NCBI GenBank assembly: GCA_020631735.1
Contig: CM036221.1
Location: 16,225,381-16,289,380 of the forward strand
Direction: 5' to 3'
Source: Saccharum officinarum
Taxonomy: Eukaryota > Streptophyta > Magnoliopsida > Poales > Poaceae
DNA: 64,000 nucleotides
Shown: positions 35,022 to 43,913 of the stretch, piece after piece
Position numbering within the stretch: position 1 is the first letter of the stretch
Layout: every line of letters begins with the position of its first letter
Translations under genes and position numbers: made by a program
The notes under the pieces: model-generated
Seen by the model: only the letters and a program-made list of their open reading frames with translations
What the model was told of the DNA's origin: nothing
Database searches by the model: none

Positions 35022-35170
35022 GATCGCAGGAAGAGTCGCAGGTAGCAGTACAGGAGGAGCAAGTTTGGACGGATCAGTAGGAGCCCCAGGCACAGGAGGT
35101 GCCCGAGGAGGAAGAGTCAGGCGAGGAGCTGCCAGAGTGCGTCGACCACCATCCTAGCTCGTTCGAAAAA
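35022..35170 (+). other. Exon-like acidic segment in Tekay 5' LTR
   Basis: After a possible acceptor (CATCATACAG, ending at 35021) an open frame encodes a Gln/Glu-rich peptide (QEESQVAVQEEQVWTD, then EVPEEEESGEELPEC). It is followed by AAAAAG|GCAAGC, which resembles the rare GC-AG type donor. In this LTR one codon is TAG; the 3' LTR (56196-56410) keeps Gln there. It may be a spliced leader exon. No family recognised. Confidence 0.3.
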
Positions 35171-36660
35171 GGCAAGCCCCGGAGCATTTTAAGTCTCCTA
35201 TTTTATAAAAGTTGTTCCTTACTACATGAACTATAGTTATATATATAGTTGCATTAAGTTATAGGAATTGAGTGAAACCGTTGTTGCATTATTACCTTGG
35301 CCACCAGATTATCTTTCACCCTGTTAGGTCAGGATCGAGTGAATTGCTTAGCCATGCTTAGACCGGTAGAAGTCGTGTGATTTCCTGTCACCTGCGAGTT
35401 ATAGGTGGATACCGGGTTATGGTTAGCTGTAATTGTGATCATAAAAAGTAACCAAGTGTTGATGGATAAATGAAGACCGAGCGGAGTCTTATAGGGTTTT
35501 GGACTATAGTGATTCCGTCTGTGTCGATTAGGGACTGATCGTTGCTCGTCCCTCTTGTCATGTTGAATGCATGCCTCACATTTAGCTGGCCGAATAAAGT
35601 ACCTTTTGACCGTGAAGCTAGTGACACTTTTCGAGCCGGGATAAACTCGGGTTGGCAGACTGGTGTTGAAGTGGGTATAACGGGGACGCGAAGAGTGAGC
35701 CCAAGGTGCGTCCTGGCAGTCGGCCGGTCCCTGGGTAGTGCGATCCATGATTGTTGTCCCGCGGCTTCTTGGAAAGTGTCATTGGTGATCTACGCGACCC
35801 TGATGGGGGAAGCAGGGTTTGTGTGAGGAATAAATCTCCAGCTGGATAGGAATTCGATTCGAATCGCCGTCGCTTCCGGTTAGTGAGCACTTGACTCGAG
35901 CTATGGCATCGTAGTAACATTAATGGAACACTGATGGTTAAGTGAATGATGTTGGAAATGCTAAACCTGATATGGTAATCTAGATTGCTAATGATGAATC
36001 AAGTGATTGTTCTAGCAATAGCTGCTTACCTAGCTTGAATAGGTTATACTAAAAGTGATGCAAAAAGTACTGGTATAGTTTTTCGTAACAACTTATGTTT
36101 TTCGCAAATGAGTCAAGCCAGTCCAATCTATAAAGCCTTGCATGATCCTTGGTGTCCTTTATTTCTGGTTTATGACGGGTAAGTCTAGCTGAGTACATTC
36201 TCGTACTCAGGGCGTTGTTCCCATTGTTGTTGCAGATGGTCAGATGTACTATGGGTACTGCTCCAACTGTCTGTATCCGGCGATGGGTGACAACTAGGAC
36301 CTTGGGCAAGGGTCACTCTGTTCGTCTTATCTACTGCTTTTGTGGACCATGACTGTCTACTGGCACTGTATTTGAACTAAGTGTGGGTGTAAAACTACTT
36401 GCTTCCGCTATGTTATTTTGAACTGTGTTGTAATAACTTTTATTCCGAACTCCGATGTACTCCACCTTTATTGTGAACTCTACGTATCATGTGAACTGTG
36501 GCTGCTAAATCAGTACGATCTTGGTTGTATGTTGGTTGGTTTGAAATCCCTCGTGATTTCACGGAATCTCGGGTTATACGGGTTTAAGTTTGATAAATTA
36601 ACCGCCTCGGTGGAAGATTTTCTTACTTAATCTCGTATAATTACGTTGATCCGTTACAGC

Positions 36661-36672
36661 TGGTATCGGAGC
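36661..36672 (+). other. Primer-binding site of Tekay element
   Basis: TGGTATCGGAGC two bases after the 5' LTR. Initiator-Met tRNA type, with one difference from the common plant PBS. Confidence 0.85.
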
Positions 36673-37443
36673 ATGGTTTAGCATGTTACTGTTCACATGG
36701 GTATTTAAAAATAAAACTGTGTTTTCAACTAAGCTTTCAAATTTAAGAGTGTGTCAGTGGTCATATCCTTTATGCCCAATAAGGACTCTAGGTGGCTTAA
36801 TTAAGTACTAACTTGGGGGTTTGCATCATATTTGAAATTTCGTCGCTCATACGGCGTGCTATTGTATGAGTGCCATTCAATTGAGTGGTAATGTATAGAT
36901 CAATTCCCTCTATGCCGTGGTAAGTGAGAGTTGTGAGAGCATGGTCGGATACATTGCCGATCTAGGGGAGTGCTTATGTGACACCGAAATACTTACGTGC
37001 CATGTGCATGTTCGTATGAGGGTATTCAAATGGTGGGGACTTCCGTCATGCGGTGACGATGCCGTCAATAGGACGATGATTCGGGTAGTTGTTACCGTTA
37101 TACTCGTATCTGGGGATGCGTGTAGAGCGAGTAACTTACTTTACTACTTTCTTGCATATTTTCATACTGTGAGGTTTGGGCTGAAGTGACTTTCTGCAGG
37201 TACATAACAACGCTTTCGAGTAGTACATATTAGTTACGTTACAAGAGATCGTTGTATGCCACCGTTTATTCCGTTAGTAGTTATTAGTTTTCTAAGTTTT
37301 TGAGGACGTACGAAACGTGCATGTATCATATGGTGCATTTCATTCATGGCATTGTTCCTCCCCTTATAAGTTGATTATCTCATTTCGATAAAAATGCCAA
37401 CTTAAAAATCTGTTCTCACCATGGTAATAAAATTTTGCTACAG
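36673..37443 (+). other. Tekay untranslated leader with candidate intron 36920-37443
   Basis: The donor CCGTG|GTAAGTG (GT at 36920-36921) is a near-perfect U1 match. The acceptor TTTTGCTACAG ends at 37443 and abuts ATG 37444. A second acceptor (ACATGCAG at 38857-38864) abuts the gag ATG. The leader also contains short upstream ATG frames. No protein is called. Confidence 0.55.
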
Positions 37444-38496
37444 ATGGCACGTACCAAGCAGACAGCCCGCAAGTCCACCGGCAGACCTCCTCGTCATCAG
37501 CTTGCTCCACGCACTCGTCAGCGCCACACTTTTCTTGGAGAGTTTGGGATGCCTACGCTCTTGTGGAGAGTACTCAGCTATGTAGGCTATCCTGATGGGA
37601 TGGAGCCCCGCTACTTTTGGTCGAATGAGTGGTTGAGGGAAGGACTTTTGGTGACTGTGGCAGCAGTAGTTCGTCCCCAAGGTGATGGTTCTGAGTGGAC
37701 CGGTTGGCATTTTGAGTCAACTGGCAGGACCCCTGAAGAAGCCGCTGAGAGGGCAGCCTTTGGGATCCTGAGGGATATCATGGATCGCTTTCCTCAGGAG
37801 TTGGCAGCAGCTATAGTTGGAGTCTTTCCGAGGGGCAACCCCTCCACTGACTCATGGCTGCAGGCAAGAGGAAGATCTCTAGAGATTAGCGCCGCAGAAG
37901 CACAGAACAGTGACAACCCCGCTATGAGTGCCATGTTCGCAGTGATGAGGGCCTTTGATGGAGTGGAAGGTAGCCTGAGACGTGTGTCTAGTGCTCTTGG
38001 TCAGGCTCATGATGACCGCCGTCAGCTTCAGAGAGATCACGACGCCGAGATTGAGAGGCTCAACACAGAGATGGCTCAGTTGACTCGCCAGAGAGATCAG
38101 GCTACCTAGAGGACTGTGGCTTTCAAAGGAGATGTGCGTGCCCTGAGAGAGCAGGTTGGGCGACTGACCACCACCAACAGGAACGCTGAGCGCATGTTGA
38201 CTCATGTGCTCCATCAGAGGAATGAAGCCTGGTCCGCAGAGAATGTGTTGAGGGCTAGACAGTTTGAGCTAGAGCAACAGCTGGCATATGCAGAGAAATA
38301 TAATGACAATCTGCATGAGGAGGTTCATCGGCTGAACAATCAACTCAACCCCTATGTTCCTCCTGGTGCGGCAGAGATGGATTTGGATGAAGACGAAGAT
38401 CCTGAAGAGCCCGAAGCACCAGTTGGGGAGCACCACGACGTTGCTAATGGCGACAACGCCAACGTCTCGGACTTAGACAGCGACCACGATGAGTAG
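37444..38496 (+). CDS. Tekay accessory protein ORF0 with histone H3 N-terminal tail mimic
   Basis: 351 codons, with one internal TAG at 38107-38109 (codon 222). Residues 2-13 are ARTKQTARKSTG, identical to mature histone H3 1-12; after a one-residue gap, PR and QLA also match H3. Met followed by Ala is a good substrate for methionine aminopeptidase, so the tail would be exposed as in H3. Residues about 38-115 form an alpha-beta-beta-beta-alpha pattern ending GRTPEEAAERAAFGIL, which resembles the last part of a double-stranded RNA-binding domain but without its basic KKxAK residues. Residues about 155-300 are heptad-rich coiled coil, and 310-350 are very acidic (DLDEDEDPEEPE). There is no histone fold. 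From memory, rice RIRE3/RIRE8 relatives have an ORF0 upstream of gag with unknown function. Role here is inferred: chromatin or RNA interaction. Confidence 0.8.
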
Positions 38497-38864
38497 GCTA
38501 GTAGTTGTTGCGCTAGCTACTAGGTTCCATCTACATGATCTTTTGCTTTGTTGGCACGTTGGGCATGTAATAATGAGTAGAAAGACTAAGGCTTTGATGT
38601 AATGTTGGAAAGCTTGGATGTGTTTGTGGCGGTATCCGAACGTCAAAAGTCCAGTGTGTGTATGCTGGCAACTTGGTTGTAATGGACGCGATGTGTGCGC
38701 TTTAAGTAATCTAATTAGTGATGTTGTGTTAATTGGAATGACTTATTGTGCCCCTGTTTTATTGTATGAATTTATTCTCTCCAGTAAATTCAGTCAGCAT
38801 GATTTTTCATTCGGTCGCAATTCCTACAACATCACCTAATAATTACTGTTGCTGAAACATGCAG
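38497..38864 (+). other. ORF0-gag spacer with gag acceptor
   Basis: Non-coding. It ends CTGAAACATGCAG directly before ATG 38865, with a CTAAT branch-point-like element about 30 bases upstream. It provides the second acceptor for alternative splicing from the leader donor. Confidence 0.5.
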
Positions 38865-41824
38865 ATGCCGAACACTCGTCGTACCGTGTATGGTGCCGCT
38901 GAGGCTGGTGGCAGTGCAGCTGCTAGTGATGACCGTGATCCACCACCGCCTCCTCCACCCTACACTGCGGAACAGTTTTTCGCACAATTTCTTGGAAGCC
39001 AACGTAATATGGAGGGCATGCAACATAATATGGAAGCTGCGTTGCACAGTATCGCAGACAACACCCGTCGGGGAATAAACCCGGGTGGGCACGAAGCAAA
39101 TCAGTACAGCAGTTTCAAGGACTTCATGGATACTCGTCCACCGATCTTCAAGGAAGCCACAGAACCCTTGGATGCAGAAGAGTGGATTAATACTATGGAA
39201 GACAAGTTTCGTGTCTTGAGAATGACTGAAGTGTTGAAGACTGAGTATGCAGCTCATCAGCTTCAAGGTCCGGCAGGAATGTGGTGGAAACATCACCGCA
39301 CCACTTTTCCTCCCCACTCTCACATCACTTGGAGGGAGTTCACCGAAGCCTTCTGTGGAACGTACATTCCACCTGGTCTGACCGAGATGAAGCTTGGGGA
39401 ATTCCTGGCACTGAATCAAGGCACGAAGAATGTAACTCAATATCTACATGCATTCAATAACCTGAGCCGTTATGCTCCTGATATGGTGAATACTGAGGCC
39501 AAGAAGATCGCTAGCTTCAAGAGAGGCCTGAATCCCAAGATGATGAAACATATGGGTACAAATATGAGGACTGGTTTTAATGATTTCGTTAGTGACTGTC
39601 TGAAGCAAGAGAAGAACAACAATGTTTATGCTGCTTCTAAGATCCGTAAGAGAGCTTTCGAGTCGGGTTCGTCCCAGTCTAGAGCCCCAGTGGCCAACCG
39701 TCCAGCTTATCGATCGCCTGCCCCAGGTGCAAGGTTTAGGCCACCGCAAAGGAAGAATCAGAATACTCAGCAACCCTAGAGGAACCAGAAACCATTCAAG
39801 ATGGCATTGCCTCAGGCGAAGATAGGACAAGGCAGTTCATCTAGAACTGTGGCTCAAGTGAAGGGACCGTGCTTCAACTGCAACCAACCCGGACACTTTG
39901 CGAAGTTTTGTCCCTACCCTAAGAAACAGCAGACGCAGTATCAAGCTTGTGTGCATCACACCACCGTGGATGACATCCCTGAAGGAGAACCGGTAACAGC
40001 TGGTATGTTTTCTATCAACAATCATCCTGCAGTAGTCTTGTTTGATTCTGGATCATCTCATTCCTTTATAAGTCAAGCATTTGTTAAGAGGCATGAGCAA
40101 GGGATAGTCGAATTGGAATGTGCATATAAAATCAGTTCAGCTGGGGCTGATCTGTTGACTAATCAGATAGTTCAGGGAGTAACCCTAAACATATCAAACC
40201 GACAATACAAGCTTAATCTGATAGTCATGCCAGGGTTACTTTTGGATGTGATCATGGGTATGAACAGGATGAATAAGATGGGGGTAGTAATCGATATTGG
40301 AGGAAGGAGTATCTCTCTTAAGGAACCAAGTGGAGAAGGCACCTTTCGGGTGGTCCTACCTTGGAAAGTAGACCTAGCTAGCACGACTTGTGCGGTCCAA
40401 ACTACTCTGCTAGCCCAGATTCTAGTGGTCTGTGAGTTTCCAGATGTGTTTCCGGATGAGTTACCTAGACTTCCACCAGACCGAGATGTTGAGTTTGCCA
40501 TTGAGTTAATTCCGGGAACAACACCGATCTCGAGAAGGCCCTATCGGATGCCTCCAAATGAGTTAGCCGAATTGAAGAAGCAACTCCAGGACTTACTAAA
40601 GAAAGGTTTGATTCGTCCCAGCTCGTCTGAATGGGGATGCCCCACTCTATTTGTGAAAAAGAAGAAGGATAACTCCTTACGCATGTGCGTGGATTATCGA
40701 CCACTGAATGCAGTGACAATTAAAAACAAGTATCCTCTTCCTCGGATTGATATCTTGTTTGACCAATTGTCTAAAGCCAAAGTGTTCTCTAAGATAGATT
40801 TGAGATCAGGATACCATCAGATAAAGATTAGGCCGCAAGATGTGCCTAAGACTGCGTTCTCTACCAGATATGGCTTGTACGAGTATCTTGTCATGTCCTT
40901 CGGATTGACAAACGCTCCTGCATACTTTATGTATCTGATGAATTCTGTTTTCATGCCCGAGTTGGACAAGTTTGTGATTGTGTTCATTGATGACATTCTA
41001 ATATATTCAGAAAATGAAGAAGATCATGCAGAGCACCTCAGGATTGTCTTGACTAGACTCAGAGGACATCAACTGTATGCGAAGTTTAGCAAGTGTGAGT
41101 TCTGGCTTAAGACAGTTCCTTTTCTCGGCCACATGTTGTCTAAAAATGGCATTTCCATAGACCCTAGTAAGGTGCAAGAGGTTATGGACTGGAAGTCACC
41201 AACCTCAGTGCATGAAGTTCGCAGTTTTCTTGGTTTAGCCGGTTACTATCGTCGCTTCATACTGGATTTCTCGAAGATTGCCAAACCAATGACAAGCCTC
41301 TTACAAAAGGATCATAAGTTTATATGGACAGAGGAGTGCGAGGTAGCTTTCTGCACCTTGCGAAAGTTGTTGACCACTGCTCCTGTTCTGGCCCAACCGG
41401 ATATAGAAAAGTCTTTTGATGTGTTCTGTGATGCATCTAAGAATGGGTTAGGATGTGTACTAATGCAAAATGGAAGGGTCATTGCCTATGCCTCACATCA
41501 ATTGAGGAAGCATGAAGTTAACTATCCTACACATGATTTGGAGCTTGCAGCAGTAGTGCATGCTCTAAAGATTTGGAGACACTACCTGCTGGGTAATGTG
41601 TGTAACCTCTTTATAGATCATAAGAGTCTCAAATACATTTTTACCCAATCTGAGTTGAACATGCGACAGAGAAGATGGTTAGAGCTGATAAAGGACTATA
41701 ATCTAAACGTGCAATATCATCCCGGGAAGGCTAATGTAGTAGCAGATGCACTGAGCAGAAAATCACATGCCATTGATGTGCAACCGTTGTTTGAAGAAGG
41801 GTTCAAATTGTTACATCCTGTTGT
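38865..41824 (+). pseudogene. Tekay gag-pol, 5' part: gag, protease, RT, RNase H
   Basis: The start is ATG 38865 directly after the acceptor; an in-frame ATG lies 6 bases upstream. Gag (Pro-rich start, then the retrotransposon gag domain WINTMEDKFRVL ... WREFTEAFCGTYIP) is interrupted by TAG 39777-39779. The same frame continues with a CX2CX4HX4C zinc knuckle ([14 protein letters not shown]) and a protease ([13 protein letters not shown]). Reverse transcriptase follows ([37 protein letters not shown] with IDD in place of YVDD), then RNase H ([45 protein letters not shown]). At 41825 the copia LTR interrupts the frame, and integrase resumes at 52325. Apart from the nonsense codon the frame is open, unlike the contig 1 copy. 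Confidence 0.9.
41820..41824. repeat. Copia target-site duplication, left (GTTGT)
   Basis: GTTGT precedes the copia 5' LTR and is repeated at 52320-52324. Removing the element and one copy restores the Tekay pol frame. Confidence 0.95.
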
Positions 41825-42472
41825 TGAAAGCCCAAGTTTGGTTTTGGTAATTAATGACACCAAGTTGCTAATGTCATGTGTTAAGTGTTTTGAGTTAGGC
41901 ATAAGCAACACATGTGATGAAGGTGTATGTGGCAAGGTGTGGTGGCCACAAGATCACAAAGAGATGGTGCATGGACATGAAATGATGATCATGGTGAAGA
42001 TGCACATAAAAGGAAGGACATGATGATCAAGTGGAGAAGGATCTAAGAGCGCAAGGCAAAGGTATAACTATAGGGTTTTCCTTTTGCCGGTCTAAGATGA
42101 GTAGAGAAGTAATTGACCGGATTTAGGATACATAGCCGACTATCAAGAGGGGCAATCACGGTTAGCTCGGGAATCAAGTGCCACTAGATCAATGTCTTGA
42201 GCATATGCATTAGGATCTAGTAAAAAGCTAACATAACGCCTTGAAAATGATTGTGAAATGCTAACACACATGCACATGGTGGTGTACACTTGGTGGTGTT
42301 AGCACATTTGTGAAGGCGGTGGAGTTTGAGCGGTAGAGAGGGGTTTGGGTTCCTCTCTCCCTCCCGCCGAGCTTGCGAGGCGGGATTCGGCGCTTTTTGG
42401 AGAAGTGAAATGCTTATTTTCTACTGCGCCGAAAGTCGGAAAAGAAACGGAGGCGAACGGAGGTCACAGAGG

Positions 42473-42998
42473 TGACCGGACGCTGGACCGGACGCGGTCT
42501 CTGCATGACCGGACGCGTCCGGTCAGTGTTCAGCGTCTGTGCGGTTTTCAGTTTGATGATCGGACGCGCAGCGTGTTCGGTCACTGATGACCGGATGCGT
42601 CCGGTCATCCAAGGAGCTTACTGGACTCTAATCGGACGCTGGCACTGTGGCGTCCGGTCAGTTCAATAGCGCGTCCGGTCAGTTCTCTTGAGCGAACTAG
42701 AGCGCGCGACCGGCGCGTCCGGTCCCTCACGTAACCGGAGCGTCCGGTCAGGCGTCCAGAAGGGTAGAGCGAAGCGGAGTAACGGTCGGACGCGTGGCGC
42801 GTCCGGTCATGTGCGATCGGACGCGTCCGGTCTCAACGGGAGCATACTGGAATGCGACCAGACACGGGCACTGTCGCGTTCGGTCAATCGGTTCAGCGCA
42901 TCCGGTCACGGCAACGGCTAGTTCTGACACGCACTGTTTCTTGCTGTCGTGTAGTGACCGGACGCGTCCGGTCACCCTGACCGGAGCGTCCGGTCAGT
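42473..42998 (+). promoter_or_regulatory. Palindromic CCGGACGCGTCCGG array upstream of LTR TATA box
   Basis: About 25 half-sites in about 525 bp. The most complete copies read GACCGGACGCGTCCGGTC, a perfect palindrome, with derivatives that have altered centres (ACCGGAGCGTCCGGT) or separated arms. The central ACGCGT fits the VCGCGB box recognised by plant CAMTA factors. The location, about 50 bases upstream of the TATA box, suggests an enhancer. Regulatory function is inferred. Confidence 0.6.
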
Positions 42999-43045
42999 GC
43001 GTTTTTCGCTGCGTCGTCTGTAACGGCTAGCTGCGTACCCCTTCG

Positions 43046-43053
43046 TTATAAAT
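43046..43053 (+). promoter_or_regulatory. TATA box of copia 5' LTR
   Basis: TTATAAAT followed by AGACGTTGGCCGGGG. The TATA context and TTGGCCGG are conserved in the solo LTR family at 24623. Transcription probably starts about 30 bases downstream, giving the R region. Confidence 0.65.
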
Positions 43054-43855
43054 AGACGTTGGCCGGGGTTTGAGGGCAACTCTTGCACATTCTGAGAACT
43101 AGAGACATACTTTGAGCTAGAGAACAACCCCTCCACTCATCTCTTTGCATAGTTGCACATCTTGAGTGAGATTGAGTGAGATTCAAGTGCATTGCTTGAG
43201 AGTTGCATTCTAGAGGCACTTGATCTTCGAGTTGCTGCGGATTTCTTGTTACTCTTCCGTGTTTCCCGACACGGTAGACGGCTTAGAGCAGCGGAGGTGA
43301 TTGAGCTCGCAATTGGAGATTGTTGGAGCCTTCACCAAGTGTTGTAAGGGGTTCTTGATCCTTCCCCGCGGGAGTTCGCAAATTGGATACTCTAGTGGAG
43401 CTCGTGGCTTGGAGGATCCCCATCTTGTGTGCGGTTATGCGGCGCCTGCCGAGGGCTCAACTCTTGATAGTCGATTAGCTCGCGAACCGACAAGTGGGTG
43501 TATCGCCACAACGGGGAGTAGCTTGCCGGGAATCAAGTGAACCTCGAGATAAATTCTTGTGTCATTCTCTTCCCGAGGATTTCTCTTGTATGATTGATTG
43601 ATTGGTATTTCTCTTCTCTTCACGGCAGTATAATCACTCGAAGCTCTTCTCTCGTATTACTTCTCGTTTCTAGCTTATAGTTGTTGTTGTGTTTAGTGAA
43701 TAGCCTTGTACTAGACTTGTGTAGGTGGCTTGCTTAATTAGTTAGAGCTAGTGCTTTTGCTTCGCCACCTTTCGTACTAACTCGTGGTTAAGTTATTCTT
43801 GTAGAAGTTTTAATTAGGCTATTCACCCCCCTCTAGCCTATTTGGACCTCACAAG

Positions 43856-43867
43856 TGGTATCGGAGC
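43856..43867 (+). other. Primer-binding site of copia element
   Basis: TGGTATCGGAGC two bases after the 5' LTR. Initiator-Met tRNA type. Confidence 0.85.
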
Positions 43868-43913
43868 CGAGGCACCGTTTATTTGAGGCTTAACAACCTA
43901 CGGTGAAAAAGAA

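Larger units (their letters stand above)
32688..36658 (+). repeat. Tekay 5' LTR
   Basis: It is 3971 bp, starting TGTAACACCCCTGGG and ending CCGTTACA. The partner LTR is 53828-57830. By eye there are about 90 substitutions plus several indels between them (for example an 18-bp segment present only in the 3' LTR near 55543 and a 13-bp one near 54790), or 2-2.5%. A GC-rich island occupies 33180-33980 inside an otherwise AT-rich LTR. Long LTRs of this kind are usual for Tekay/RIRE3-like chromoviruses. Confidence 0.95.
41825..43853 (+). repeat. 5' LTR of SIRE/Maximus-like copia element
   Basis: 2029 bp, starting TGAAAGCCCAAG and ending GACCTCACA. It differs from the 3' LTR (50290-52319) at about 30 positions by eye, mostly C/T or G/A. 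The upstream half is ordinary. An array of CCGGACGC/GCGTCCGG half-sites lies at 42473-42998, followed by TTATAAAT at 43046. Confidence 0.95.

Noticed and set aside
37435..37443. ORF0 start at an upstream in-frame TTG adding three residues
   Set aside because: A non-ATG start is unlikely, and the splice acceptor CTACAG ends exactly before ATG 37444.
37444..37527. A true histone H3 gene
   Set aside because: Only the N-terminal tail matches; no histone-fold helices follow, and the gene lies between the PBS and gag of a retrotransposon.
42473..42998. CRISPR-like array
   Set aside because: Spacing is irregular, units are palindromic and degenerate, and the sequence is a plant LTR.
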